Shown here: one piece after another, positions 40,925 through 49,835 of the stretch
Position numbering within the stretch: the first letter of the stretch is position 1
How the letters are laid out: the number at the start of each line of letters is the position of its first letter
Assembly (NCBI GenBank): GCA_021604865.1
Contig: BQJU01000037.1
Span: forward strand, 1-64,000
Reading direction: 5' to 3'
Source of the DNA: Saprospiraceae bacterium
GTDB taxonomy: Bacteria; Bacteroidota; Bacteroidia; Chitinophagales; Saprospiraceae
DNA length: 64,000 nucleotides
Notes under the pieces: generated by a model
Databases searched by the model: none
Seen by the model: only the letters and a program-made list of their open reading frames with translations
What the model was told of the DNA's origin: nothing
Program-made: the position numbers and the translations under genes

Positions 40925-42580
40925 TTACCCTCCTGCTGCTGCACGCATCAAAAATGCACAAATCAGTGCACCATAAGTACCTAGTGCATAACCGAGAACG
41001 GCCATCAATACACCAACGGGTGCCAGGGCCGGACTAAAAGCTGAAGCAACTATAGGTGCAGATGCGGCACCTCCGATATTGGCCTGACTACCCACTGCAA
41101 CAAAAAAGAAAGGCGCCCGAATCAACTTGGCAACGAGCAATAAAAGGCTAACATGGATCAGCATCCAAACGATTCCGATTGCAAAAAGGCCAAGGTTTTT
41201 ATAAACCTCTCCCAGATCCATTTTCATACCGATAGTAGCCACCAGGATATATATAAACACACTACCCCACCGGGAAGCGCCTACGCCTTCCAGCTTACGA
41301 GCCTTGGTAAAGGACAATACCAACCCAAGTGTAGTCGCAAAAACCACCAGCCAGAAGAAACCCGACAATAAGGAATGTAACCCTGCATTGGTTAGGCCTT
41401 CTTTAAAATGTTTCATAAATGGAATAATCATATCAGAGCCCCAATGAGAAAGTGCTACACCACCAAAGGCTACAGCCAGCAGAATGAAAAGATCCTTTGT
41501 ACTGGCAATACGTTCAATTTTACCTCGATAATTCTCGACTTTGGCTTTTAGTTCGGTAATAGCGGAATTATCTGCTTTAAGCACCTTGTCCAGGCGATCG
41601 GAAATACTAGCACCGTACAACAGGAAGCCCATCCAGATATTGGCCACTACCACATCCACCACAATCATAGAGGCAAACAAATTATCCCCTACTTCAAAGA
41701 TTTCCTTCATCGCCGTCTGATTGGCACCGCCACCGATCCAACTACCGGCAATCGTCGACAACCCTCGCCACAACTGATCCGGAGTAGCCCCAATTAAGTC
41801 GGGCGCAAAATAAGTAATCGCCAGCAAGGCTACAGGGCCTCCCAAAACAATGCCGATAGTAGCAGTTAAAAACATGATCAGTGCCTTGGGGCCAAGATTA
41901 ATCACACCTTTCAGGTCAATACTCAAACACAAGAGAATCAAACTCGCCGGCAACAAATAACGAGAGGACATAAAATACAATCCAGAATATGCTCCGGAAA
42001 TAATACCGAGAGAATTGAAGATGGAGGGTAGAAAATAGCATAACAATAAAGCCGGCACATAACGGTAGAACCCTTTAAAAGACGGCAAACTTTCCGTCCA
42101 GAAAACCAAAGCCAGGAGCATAATGAGTATGCCCAGCACCACGGCATCATTTTTTATTAAAGGTGTTGTTGCAATCAGTTTCAGGCCAATTTTGTTATTT
42201 GCACCGGCCCTAAACTTAACCGGTTCGCCTGCCTGATCTACCAACTGGATAGCAATTTCCGGTTCGCCTGGTTTTAAGCCTTCTATATATATAGGTCCCA
42301 AAACATCAAAATGGAAGTCCTCCCCTGCTACCTTTACATCCATACCTGTAGCTTCTGCCGGTACCAGCGTATTGGGTATTTCGACCAGGAAAGAATTGGT
42401 TTTATCCAGAAAGATTTTGCCGGGATCACTTACGAGGCTTAGCCGGGTCATTCCATCTGGTGGTTTGTCGATCAAATCTCGATCGGCTACCTTTACGGTC
42501 AAGTCGGCGGCGGCGTGAAGCGGGTTCCAGGCCAAAAAGGCCAGGCAAATGAACAATAGGGATAGGATCTTTCGTTTCAT
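40925..42580 (-). CDS. DUF819 family membrane protein with an exported N-terminal beta domain
   Basis: The 551-residue protein starts at ATG 42580 or three codons earlier (42589). A signal peptide (LSLLFICLAFLAWNPLHAAA) precedes about 120 residues of beta-rich extracytoplasmic sequence (LTVKVADRDLIDKPPDG, SFLVEIPNTLVPAEATG). A DUF819 (YjcL-like) transporter-type domain with about 10-11 helices follows (PALLLCYFLPSIFNSLGIIS, GSWIGGGANQTAMKEIFEVG, VAVGSQANIGGAASAPIVAS). DUF819 proteins are usually about 400 residues, so the N-terminal domain is an addition. Substrate is unknown; the GGGANQ and SQANIGG motifs recall anion or ion transport proteins. A terminator follows at 40808. Confidence 0.85.
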   Translation of the reverse strand: MKRKILSLLFICLAFLAWNPLHAAADLTVKVADRDLIDKPPDGMTRLSLVSDPGKIFLDKTNSFLVEIPNTLVPAEATGMDVKVAGEDFHFDVLGPIYIEGLKPGEPEIAIQLVDQAGEPVKFRAGANNKIGLKLIATTPLIKNDAVVLGILIMLLALVFWTESLPSFKGFYRYVPALLLCYFLPSIFNSLGIISGAYSGLYFMSSRYLLPASLILLCLSIDLKGVINLGPKALIMFLTATIGIVLGGPVALLAITYFAPDLIGATPDQLWRGLSTIAGSWIGGGANQTAMKEIFEVGDNLFASMIVVDVVVANIWMGFLLYGASISDRLDKVLKADNSAITELKAKVENYRGKIERIASTKDLFILLAVAFGGVALSHWGSDMIIPFMKHFKEGLTNAGLHSLLSGFFWLVVFATTLGLVLSFTKARKLEGVGASRWGSVFIYILVATIGMKMDLGEVYKNLGLFAIGIVWMLIHVSLLLLVAKLIRAPFFFVAVGSQANIGGAASAPIVASAFSPALAPVGVLMAVLGYALGTYGALICAFLMRAAAGG

Positions 42581-42598
42581 TAATGACATTTTTTGTGT

Positions 42599-42699
42599 TG
42601 AAGTTGTTTAAAGTCTCTTCGTTTATCTGTCATGCGCTGCCGTCCGCGAGCGCTGAAGCTACTCAGCAGAGGAGCTAGCGGCTACGCAAAGGCGAAGCA
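42599..42699. repeat. Dispersed 100-bp repeat, copy 1
   Basis: TGAAGTTGTTTAAAG followed by CCGTCCGCGAGCGCTGAAGC, the hairpin GCTGA-AGCTAC-TCAGC and GAGGAGCTAGCGGCTACGC is nearly the same as 54783-54881. It lies just upstream of the DUF819 gene, outside any gene. Differences between the copies are scattered substitutions only. Confidence 0.7.
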
Positions 42700-42775
42700 C
42701 AAAAAACAGAAAACCTTTAACAATTTCATTGGTAAGTATAAGTTTGAACTTTCAGAAGATGTAAGTTTCAAACAG

Positions 42776-42958
42776 GCTCTAAGAGCCTATTTGGAGGCCA
42801 ATCTTTGGGCTGCAAAGGGTCACTTTTTCGATGATACATCGTTACTTTTCTTGTCCGTACCTCCGGGTATGAACTTCAAAAAAAACCTTGTCCCATCAAA
42901 AAATTGACGCTTTTCGCCTCCAAAGCCGACTTCCAAACAGGCTCTAAGATACAATTTT
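42776..42958. repeat. Dispersed inverted-repeat element (AGAGCCTATTTGGA type)
   Basis: The outer ends, CAAACAGGCTCTAAGAGCCT at about 42769-42788 and CCAAACAGGCTCTAAG at 42934-42950, are complementary to the internal AGAGCCTATTTGGA, so the region can fold on itself. It shares its left end and the GGCTGCAAAGGGTCACTTTT core with 4258-4375. The frame spanning 42632-42907 is a product of these repeats and is not called as a gene. Confidence 0.55.
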
Positions 42959-42994
42959 TGACAAATTGGCTATCTTGGCCAAAAATGAATAGAC

Positions 42995-43477
42995 ATGATC
43001 AGCGAAAATGATAAGTTATTCATGAAAGAAGCCATTCGTTTGGCTTTACAAGGGATGCGCACCAATCATGGTGGGCCCTTTGGGGCCGTGATAGTGCGGG
43101 AGGGACAAATCATAGGGAGAGGCTATAATAAAGTAACCTCTTCTAATGACCCAACTGCACATGCCGAAATCGTAGCCATTCGTAATGCCTGTCATGAATT
43201 GGGCACTTTCCAGTTGACTGGTTGCACCCTTTATACCTCCTGCGAGCCATGCCCCATGTGTTTGGGCGCTATTTATTGGGCACGCCCAGACCGCATTGTT
43301 TATGCCGCTACCCACGACGATGCCGCTCGCATTGCTGGGTTTGATGATCAATTCATCTATGAGGAAATGGCCTTACCGATCAATCAACGCAAAATTCCCT
43401 CCCATCAGGCCTTACACGATGAAGGCCTGGAAGTGTTTAGGGAGTGGAACAAGAAAACGGACCGATTAGAATATTAA
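42995..43477 (+). CDS. Nucleoside/guanine deaminase (cytidine deaminase-like zinc enzyme)
   Basis: The 160-residue protein has the zinc site His56-Ala-Glu58 (TAHAEIVAIRNAC) and CEPCPMC (Cys86, Cys89) of the TadA/guanine deaminase superfamily. The N-terminus (FMKEAIRLALQGMRTNHGGP FGAVIV) and the C-terminal tail (HDEGLEVFREWNKKTDRLEY) are closer to GuaD-type guanine deaminases than to TadA, which lacks such a tail. It should deaminate guanine or a related base. The glycosyltransferase gene follows after 15 bp. Confidence 0.85.
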   Translation: MISENDKLFMKEAIRLALQGMRTNHGGPFGAVIVREGQIIGRGYNKVTSSNDPTAHAEIVAIRNACHELGTFQLTGCTLYTSCEPCPMCLGAIYWARPDRIVYAATHDDAARIAGFDDQFIYEEMALPINQRKIPSHQALHDEGLEVFREWNKKTDRLEY

Positions 43478-43492
43478 TACAACTGATACATC

Positions 43493-44254
43493 ATGCAACC
43501 CATTTCCGTGCTGATCACTACGCATAATGAAGCAGACAATATCCGCGGAGTTTTAGAATCGGTACAATGGGCCGATGAGGTGATGGTCGTAGATTCATTC
43601 AGCACCGATGAAACGGTAGCCCTGGCAAGTACTTATACAGACAAAGTGCTACAGCGAGCATACAAAGGCCCCGCTGATCAAAAAAACTGGGCAATTCCCC
43701 AATTGAGTCATGAATGGGTGCTGATCCTGGATGCAGATGAAAGGGTGAGGCCAGAATTAAAGGCAGAAATTCAATATTGGCTACAGCAGGAAGACATTCC
43801 ATTCGATGCCTTCTGGATTAATCGGCAGAACCATTTTATGGGTCAACAAGTTCGATACAGTGGCTGGCAAGGTGACGCAGTGGTTCGCTTCTTTCGGCGT
43901 GACAAAGGACGTTATGATGCCAAGCAGGTGCACGAAGAAATCGTAACGGATGGAATTCGGGTGAGTCGCCTCAAAACAAAAATGGATCATTATACCTTTA
44001 AAGATATCAATCACTTTCTGGATAAAATGCGGCGCTATGCCGAATGGTCAGCCAGAGACCACCAAGCTCGGACGCCCCACGTAGGCTGGTTTCATTTATG
44101 GATCAAACCGGCCTTCCGATTTTTTAAACACTTTGTGCTGCAACGGGGTTTCCTGGATGGGAAGGTAGGCTTTGTGGTTAGTGTGATTATGGCATGGGGG
44201 GTATTTTTGAGGTATGTGAAGATGATGGAGAAGGAGAGAGGTAGGATATCGTGA
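43493..44254 (+). CDS. Glycosyltransferase family 2 (LPS core beta-glucosyltransferase-like)
   Basis: The 253-residue GT-A protein has ISVLITTHNEADNIRGVLES and VMVVDSFSTDETVALA (nucleotide-sugar binding), and LILDADERV, where Asp-x-Asp coordinates the metal. FFRRDKGRYDAKQVHEE fits the acceptor-site region of WaaE/KdtX-like LPS core transferases. The C-terminus has two or more hydrophobic segments (FRFFKHFVLQRGFLDGKVGF, VVSVIMAWGVFLRYV), so it is membrane associated. It probably adds a sugar to lipopolysaccharide or another envelope glycan. Confidence 0.87.
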   Translation: MQPISVLITTHNEADNIRGVLESVQWADEVMVVDSFSTDETVALASTYTDKVLQRAYKGPADQKNWAIPQLSHEWVLILDADERVRPELKAEIQYWLQQEDIPFDAFWINRQNHFMGQQVRYSGWQGDAVVRFFRRDKGRYDAKQVHEEIVTDGIRVSRLKTKMDHYTFKDINHFLDKMRRYAEWSARDHQARTPHVGWFHLWIKPAFRFFKHFVLQRGFLDGKVGFVVSVIMAWGVFLRYVKMMEKERGRIS

Positions 44255-44260
44255 GCGGCT

Positions 44261-44296
44261 GAAAAGATAAAAAGATAAAAAGATAAAAAGATAAAA
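44261..44296 (+). repeat. 8-bp microsatellite directly in front of the epimerase start
   Basis: GAAAAGAT followed by three copies of AAAAAGAT and AAAAATG places the repeat immediately against the start codon at 44297. It takes the place of any ribosome-binding site. Slippage would alter the leader length by 8 nt per unit. Confidence 0.75.
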
Positions 44297-44707
44297 ATGC
44301 AAAAAATAGAACACATTGGTATTGCGGTAAAAAACCTGGAGGCTGGTAATGCTTTGTTTGAAAAGTTGCTGGGTAAGGCGCACTACAAAATCGAAGAGGT
44401 AGCCTCGGAAAAGGTGAAAACTTCGTTTTTTCAAACCGGCGACTCCAAGATAGAACTGCTGGAAGCGACTGATCCCAATAGCCCTATTGCCAAATTTATT
44501 GAAAAAAGAGGAGAAGGTATTCACCATATTGCCTTTGAAGTTAGCGATATTCATGCTGAAATGGAGCGGCTTCGCAACGAAGGATTTATCTTGCTCAACG
44601 AGCAGCCCAAACGTGGAGCTGACAATAAATTGGTCTGCTTTTTACATCCTAAAAGCGCAAATGGGGTGCTGGTGGAATTGTGCCAGAGCCTTTTAGAGAG
44701 AGGGTGA
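44297..44707 (+). CDS. mce: Methylmalonyl-CoA epimerase
   Basis: The 136-residue VOC-fold protein has HIGIAVKNLEAGNALFEKLL, KIELLEATDPNSPIAKFIEK and RGEGIHHIAFEVSDI, with VLVELCQ at the end. The metal ligands (His in HIGIAV, His in HHIAFEV and Glu in VELC) are present. It interconverts the R and S forms of methylmalonyl-CoA in propionate metabolism. It has no adjacent mutase gene here, and its leader is an 8-bp microsatellite. Confidence 0.9.
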   Translation: MQKIEHIGIAVKNLEAGNALFEKLLGKAHYKIEEVASEKVKTSFFQTGDSKIELLEATDPNSPIAKFIEKRGEGIHHIAFEVSDIHAEMERLRNEGFILLNEQPKRGADNKLVCFLHPKSANGVLVELCQSLLERG

Positions 44708-44758
44708 GGGGGTGTTGTCGTTGGGATTCAAACAAACATGATCTAAAAAAAATCACTT

Positions 44759-45547
44759 TTGGAACTAAGTCATATTATCATTGCTATTGTTGGTAGTTTT
44801 ATTGCCGGAGGTATCAATACGCTGGCCGGTAATGGATCAGCCATCACGTTAACCATTTTGACAGAAATCCTGGGTTTGCCGGCCAATGTGGCTAATGGCA
44901 CCAACCGTGTAGGTGTGGTTGCCCAATCGGCGGCCAGTACTTATAGTTTTTACCGGCACGGTAAACTCAACTGGCTGCATAGCAAGTTTTATATAATACT
45001 GATGATAGTGGGTGCCATAGTGGGTACACTAGTGGCTACCTGGGTCAGCAATGAGCAATTCCGCGCCGTTTTCCGTTTTTTGATGGTCTTTATGCTGGTC
45101 ATTATCCTGGTCAAACCCAGTCGCTGGCTACGCGAAACCGATACCAGCTATCAGTTGCCGCACTGGATCACGATTCCCGCCTTTTTGGCATTGGGGTTCT
45201 ATGGCGGCTTTATCCAAATGGGCATGGGTATTTTTTTCCTGGCAATAATGGTATTAGGGGCGCGGTTCAGTCTGACTGATTCCAATGTGGTCAAAAGTTT
45301 GGTGGTCGGCGTTTATACCGTGCTGGCCGTCATTATTTTTCAGCTCAACCACCAGATTCACTGGCTCTATGGCCTGGTGATGGCTGTCGGGCAAATGACC
45401 GGAGGGTATCTCGCTGCTACTTTTGCCTCTAGATATCCACATGCCAATGTATGGGCTCACCGATTGTTGGTTGTCATGATTATTGTAGCCATTATTATGC
45501 TATTTGATCTGGATGAAATACTGGGTCAAATATTTTTAATAAAATAA
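44759..45547 (+). CDS. Sulfite exporter TauE/SafE family (TSUP) permease
   Basis: The 262-residue protein has about 8 hydrophobic segments and the TSUP repeat motifs GGINTLAGNGSAITLTILTE, NVANGTNRVGVVAQS, GFYGGFIQMGMGIFFLAIMV and KSLVVGVYTVLAVIIF. The frame begins with TTG 44759; the in-frame upstream ATG at 44738 is followed at once by a stop, so TTG is favoured. Members export sulfite or organosulfonates, or act as anion transporters; the substrate here is unknown. Confidence 0.88.
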   Translation: MELSHIIIAIVGSFIAGGINTLAGNGSAITLTILTEILGLPANVANGTNRVGVVAQSAASTYSFYRHGKLNWLHSKFYIILMIVGAIVGTLVATWVSNEQFRAVFRFLMVFMLVIILVKPSRWLRETDTSYQLPHWITIPAFLALGFYGGFIQMGMGIFFLAIMVLGARFSLTDSNVVKSLVVGVYTVLAVIIFQLNHQIHWLYGLVMAVGQMTGGYLAATFASRYPHANVWAHRLLVVMIIVAIIMLFDLDEILGQIFLIK

Positions 45548-45717
45548 CCTCTCCCTGGAAACTTTTCCTCTATTTGTATCGTTCCTGCTGTTTGTATTCT
45601 GACTATATTTTGGTCAGAAACAGAATTTTATTTTAAATCACACAAACAATAGGGGTAAATCCCAATTTTTGTTTCTTAGTAGGAAGGCCTGTTAGGCAAA
45701 ATGAAAATTGTAAAACC

Positions 45718-46338
45718 ATGAACTTCAAAGATCTGATTTCAGTATCACTAATTTTGTTTTCGGTCATTGATATTGTAGGCAATGTACCGGTATTGATTGA
45801 TTTAAAGCGTAAGGGCATCAAGATTGAGCCTGGCAAAGCCTCGTTGGCTGCATTATTCATCATGACTATTTTCCTTTTTGGAGGTGAAGCGCTGCTGGGC
45901 TTATTTGGGGTAGATGTACAATCCTTTGCCGTTGCGGGTGCCATCATCATTTTCCTCATTGGTCTGGAAATGATTCTTGGTGTTGATATCTTCCGTCATC
46001 AGGGAGGTGAAGGAGAGAATACCGGAACCATTGTGCCGGTAGCCTTTCCGCTCATTGCCGGTGCGGGTACCATGACGACCATCATTGCATTAAATGCCAA
46101 ATACGAGGCCATTGACATCCAGGCAGGTATTTTGATCAATATCCTTTTTGTGTACCTGGTGCTGCGCTCCTCCTCCTGGATCAGCGAGAAACTGGGAGCT
46201 GGCGGTGCCAATGTTCTACGCAAGGTATTTGGGATTATCCTATTGGCCATTGCAGTCAAATTGTTCAAGGAAAATTTCCACTTGATCATCACGCCTTCAG
46301 AGGGGCTGAGTCTGGAATCTTTTTTGCAGAATAAATAA
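45718..46338 (+). CDS. MarC family membrane protein
   Basis: The 206-residue protein has about six membrane helices with the MarC/UPF0056 patterns: LFSVIDIVGNVPVLIDLKRK near the start, LGLFGVDVQSFAVAGAIIIF, LIGLEMILGVDI and PVAFPLIAGAGTMTTIIALN. The last motif (PLxxGPG/AG-type) is characteristic. The function of the family is unclear despite the name. It stands alone on the plus strand. Confidence 0.9.
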   Translation: MNFKDLISVSLILFSVIDIVGNVPVLIDLKRKGIKIEPGKASLAALFIMTIFLFGGEALLGLFGVDVQSFAVAGAIIIFLIGLEMILGVDIFRHQGGEGENTGTIVPVAFPLIAGAGTMTTIIALNAKYEAIDIQAGILINILFVYLVLRSSSWISEKLGAGGANVLRKVFGIILLAIAVKLFKENFHLIITPSEGLSLESFLQNK

Positions 46339-46404
46339 TTACATCCACAAACCAAAAGTTTTCATCCATATATCCTAATTTTATGGATAAGAGATGTACA
46401 AATT

Positions 46405-47037
46405 ATGAAGCTAAAGAAAAAACTTGAAGCATACTGTGAGCAACAATCCACCCCACCCTCTCTGCTATTACAGGAACTGGAGCGGGAAACGCACCTCAAA
46501 ACCCTGGCGCCACAGATGCTGTCGGGCCCCTTGCAGGGACGTGTGTTGTCGTTGCTGAGCCATTTGGTTCAACCCAAACAGGTAGTGGAGATTGGAACAT
46601 TTACGGCTTATGCGACCATTTGCATGGCGGAAGGCCTGGCACCAGGTGGTACCATACACACCATTGAAGCCAACCAGGAGTTGGAATACCTGATTCGGAA
46701 ATATATCCGTAAAGCTGAAATGGAAGATCGTATCCAATTGCACATCGGACAGGCACAGGACATCATTCCCACCCTGGAAGGAGCATTCGATATGGTCTTT
46801 ATTGATGCTGGGAAACAGGAATATCTACAATATTACGAGCTGATCATTGATCGGATGAATCCCGGAGGGTTGATATTGGCAGACAATGTGTTGTGGAGCG
46901 GCAAGGTTTTAAATCCAGGTGAAGATCAGGATGCACAAGTACTGCACCAGTTCAATCAGATTGTTCTTCAAGACTCGCGAGTAGAACAACTCATCTTACC
47001 GCTGAGAGATGGCCTGATGATTGCCCGGAAATTGTAG
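46405..47037 (+). CDS. SAM-dependent O-methyltransferase (COMT-like)
   Basis: The 210-residue protein has the class I methyltransferase pattern: VVEIGTFTAYATICMAEGLA (motif I), TIHTIEANQELEYL, FDMVFIDAGKQEYLQYYE and GGLILADNVLWSGKVLNPGE with DAQVLHQFNQIVLQD. The acidic residues in FIDAGK and ADN are expected to bind Mg2+ as in catechol O-methyltransferases. The acceptor is unknown. The next gene starts 11 bp downstream, so both may be co-transcribed. Confidence 0.9.
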   Translation: MKLKKKLEAYCEQQSTPPSLLLQELERETHLKTLAPQMLSGPLQGRVLSLLSHLVQPKQVVEIGTFTAYATICMAEGLAPGGTIHTIEANQELEYLIRKYIRKAEMEDRIQLHIGQAQDIIPTLEGAFDMVFIDAGKQEYLQYYELIIDRMNPGGLILADNVLWSGKVLNPGEDQDAQVLHQFNQIVLQDSRVEQLILPLRDGLMIARKL

Positions 47038-47048
47038 TTTTGTGATTC

Positions 47049-48005
47049 ATGAAACTCAACTTCCTTCGCAAGGCCGATATCGATTTTGAAAAGTGGGATT
47101 ACTGCATTCACAACGCAGTCAATGGCAATGTGTATGGATACAGTTGGTACATCAGCAGCATGGCCAACCATTGGGGGGCGTTGGTATTAGGAGATTACAA
47201 GGCGGTATTCCCCTTGGTTTGGGACCGTAAGCTGTTTGGGTTTAAGCGTTTATACCAACCTTTTTTTACACAGCAACACGGTTTGTATTCCACCGATGTC
47301 ATCACGCCTGATTTATTGCGGACATTTCTGCTCGAAGCGGGTCGCCAGTTTCCTGGGATTTCTATTTGTCTCAATGAACAAAACCATCCTATTGATCTTC
47401 CAGGTTTTAGTTTCCAGGCGCGCAACAATTATCTGCTGCCACTCCATCAGACCTACGACAGCATTCGCAGCAAGTATTCCAAGAGCTTACGCAAAAGATT
47501 AAAACGGGTCGCCTCCCGTTACGATTGGATAGATACTCCGTGTACTGTATCGGAACTGGTTGACTTGTACCGCCAATATCAGGGCCACAAACTGCCCTGC
47601 ACTGACGAAGATTTTCGACGGGTAAAAGGTATGATGCAAACGGCAATTGATCGAGGTATGGGTAAAATCATAGGGTTAAAAGGGCCTGATGAAACATTTG
47701 AAGTTGCCGGCTTTTTCCTGTTTAGCCATGGCCGCATCATCAATCTCTTAGGCACCTCTACGGATGTAGGACGCGAACATTTTGCCATGCATAGCTTACT
47801 CGATCGCTTGATCCGGCAGCATTCAGAAACCCACCAAGTCCTGGATTTTGAAGGTTCTTCTATTCCATCTATCGCCTATTTCTTTAGTAGCTTTGGCAGT
47901 AAAAACAGCCCTTATTATTTCCTGGAATACAACCGGCTGCCTTTTTGGGTAAAGGGTTTAAGTAACACACTTCGACGGGGGACGGCTTCAAATAGGAGGC
48001 CCTAA
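47049..48005 (+). CDS. GNAT/FemAB-like acyltransferase
   Basis: The 318-residue protein contains two related acyltransferase-like halves. The C-terminal half holds YRQYQGHKLPCTDEDFRRVK, AGFFLFSHGRIINLLGTSTD and VLDFEGSSIPSIAYFFSSFG, typical of the BioF2-like/FemAB group. The N-terminal half begins LRKADIDFEKWDYCIHNAVN. Its acyl donor and acceptor are unknown. It follows the O-methyltransferase gene by 11 bp. Confidence 0.75.
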   Translation: MKLNFLRKADIDFEKWDYCIHNAVNGNVYGYSWYISSMANHWGALVLGDYKAVFPLVWDRKLFGFKRLYQPFFTQQHGLYSTDVITPDLLRTFLLEAGRQFPGISICLNEQNHPIDLPGFSFQARNNYLLPLHQTYDSIRSKYSKSLRKRLKRVASRYDWIDTPCTVSELVDLYRQYQGHKLPCTDEDFRRVKGMMQTAIDRGMGKIIGLKGPDETFEVAGFFLFSHGRIINLLGTSTDVGREHFAMHSLLDRLIRQHSETHQVLDFEGSSIPSIAYFFSSFGSKNSPYYFLEYNRLPFWVKGLSNTLRRGTASNRRP

Positions 48006-48385
48006 GCTTGTATGGAGGTAGTCACCTGTTCCGTCCCCGCTCGCATCACGAGATTCAAAATATTATTTCGTTTATGAACTTTGCTCTTTCCATTTGTGAA
48101 ACGCTCCCGAATAAGTTTTTTTTAAAAACTTAAACTAAGTTTGACAACTCAAAAAAATCAGGATTGGTTTATTTAAAATAAAACATATCCAAGAGATTGA
48201 TTGTCAAAAATTTACACTCAACATAACTCTCCTAAAGAAGTACAAAAAACAGCACCTAACTATTGGCAAATTTTGTTCTGTTTTCACCAAACTTAAACAT
48301 TTCTCAATTGTTCTAGTTGTAATCTATTTGAAGGTTAGACTCTTGACTTTCAAAATGGGATAATTGAACACCAACTGATTGACTT
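48006..48385. other. Intergenic region without a recognised feature
   Basis: This 380-bp stretch is AT-rich and stops in all frames are dense. I find no tRNA, repeat or small gene with support. It must contain the promoter of the following NADH dehydrogenase gene, but no TAnnTTTG element stands out near 48386. Confidence 0.5.
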
Positions 48386-49693
48386 ATGAAAAGCATTGCC
48401 AATATTCCGGATAACGGTAAAAAACGCCTGATCATCGTGGGCGGCGGCTTTGCCGGTTTGAAACTGGCCTTAAAGCTGCGCAAAAGTAATTTCCAGGTAG
48501 TCCTGATAGACAAACACAACTACCACCAGTTTCAGCCCCTATTTTATCAGGTGGCTACGTCAGGTCTGGAGCCAAGCGCCATTTCATTTCCACTGCGTAA
48601 GGTTTTTCAAAAACAGAAGGACATTCATTTTCGTATTGCTACGGTGGAATACGTCGATACTAAACAAAAAACCATTTATACGGACCTTGGGTTGTTGGCG
48701 TATGATTACCTCGTTTTAGCTATGGGTGGAAACACCAATTTTTTTGGCAATGAGAGCATCGAGAAGCACGCTATACCGATGAAGTCCTTAACCGAGGCCA
48801 TCAATCTGCGCAATACCATCCTGGAAAATTTCGAGGAGGCGCTCAATGAAGTAGACCAGCAGAAGCAGGAAAGTCTGTTGAATATTGTCATCGTAGGTGG
48901 TGGCCCTACTGGAGTGGAATTGGCTGGAGCATTGGCAGAAATGAAAAAGTACATCTTACCCAAGGATTATCCAGAATTGGATTTTAGCCGGATGCACATC
49001 CACTTGTTGGAGGCTGGCGAAAAAATCCTGAATGGTTATTCCGAAGCATCTTCCGTAAAAGCAAAAGAATACCTGGAAAGATTGGACGTCAAAGTGCAAT
49101 TAAATGCCCTGGTAAAAAATTATGACGGGAAGGAAGTTGAACTAGGCGATGGCAGCTCAATTTCTACGGACAGCTTGATTTGGGCAGCGGGCATTAAAGC
49201 CAATAACATTGAAGGGTTTCCGGAGGAGGTAATTGGCAGAGGCGGCCGTATGATCGTTGATGAATATAACCATTTGAAAAATCACGAAGACATCTATGTT
49301 ATTGGCGATATGGCCATTATGGCCACAAAAGACGCTCCCAAAGGCCATCCGCAGGTGGCACAGGTAGCCATTCAGCAAGCCAATATGCTTGGGAAGAACC
49401 TGTTGCGCTTAGAATCGGGGAAACCCATGCAAGCATTTAAATACAAAGACAAGGGCTCTCTGGCTACGGTAGGACGCAATCTCGCTGTCGCCGATTTACC
49501 GGGCTTTAGTTTTCAGGGATTTTTTGCCTGGATATTGTGGCTCTTTGTACACCTCATCGCCATTCTTGGCGTCAAAAACAGGGTACTCGTTTTTGTCAAC
49601 TGGGCTTGGAGCTATTTTACATACGACCAATCTTTGCGGTTGTTAATCAACCCGAAAAAGAAAAAAAGAGCCCTTCCACAAAAGACGATTTGA
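48386..49693 (+). CDS. ndh: Type II NADH dehydrogenase (NDH-2), NAD(P)/FAD-dependent oxidoreductase
   Basis: The 435-residue protein has the FAD dinucleotide motif IVGGGFAGLKLALKLRK, the AMGGNTNFFG segment and the NADH motif VIVGGGPTGVELAGALAEMK. It also has the flavin-anchoring YVIGDMAIMATK and AQVAIQQANMLGKN. The C-terminus (FFAWILWLFVHLIAILGVKN) is the amphipathic/hydrophobic membrane anchor typical of NDH-2. It oxidises NADH and reduces quinone without pumping protons. It is a single-gene unit. Confidence 0.9.
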   Translation: MKSIANIPDNGKKRLIIVGGGFAGLKLALKLRKSNFQVVLIDKHNYHQFQPLFYQVATSGLEPSAISFPLRKVFQKQKDIHFRIATVEYVDTKQKTIYTDLGLLAYDYLVLAMGGNTNFFGNESIEKHAIPMKSLTEAINLRNTILENFEEALNEVDQQKQESLLNIVIVGGGPTGVELAGALAEMKKYILPKDYPELDFSRMHIHLLEAGEKILNGYSEASSVKAKEYLERLDVKVQLNALVKNYDGKEVELGDGSSISTDSLIWAAGIKANNIEGFPEEVIGRGGRMIVDEYNHLKNHEDIYVIGDMAIMATKDAPKGHPQVAQVAIQQANMLGKNLLRLESGKPMQAFKYKDKGSLATVGRNLAVADLPGFSFQGFFAWILWLFVHLIAILGVKNRVLVFVNWAWSYFTYDQSLRLLINPKKKKRALPQKTI

Positions 49694-49835
49694 CGAAGCC
49701 AAGCGACCAACTACTCATAAAATCCTCTCTCTAATAGCCCAACCCTTTGCGCTACTAATCAAGTCTTGATACAAAGATTGAACAAGCCTATCTTTGAAAG
49801 AAATAGGCCATTATTAAATAAACAAACCGTTTTCA

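Noticed and set aside
42632-42907. 91-codon plus-strand open frame
   Set aside because: It is composed of two dispersed repeat elements and has no protein-like features.
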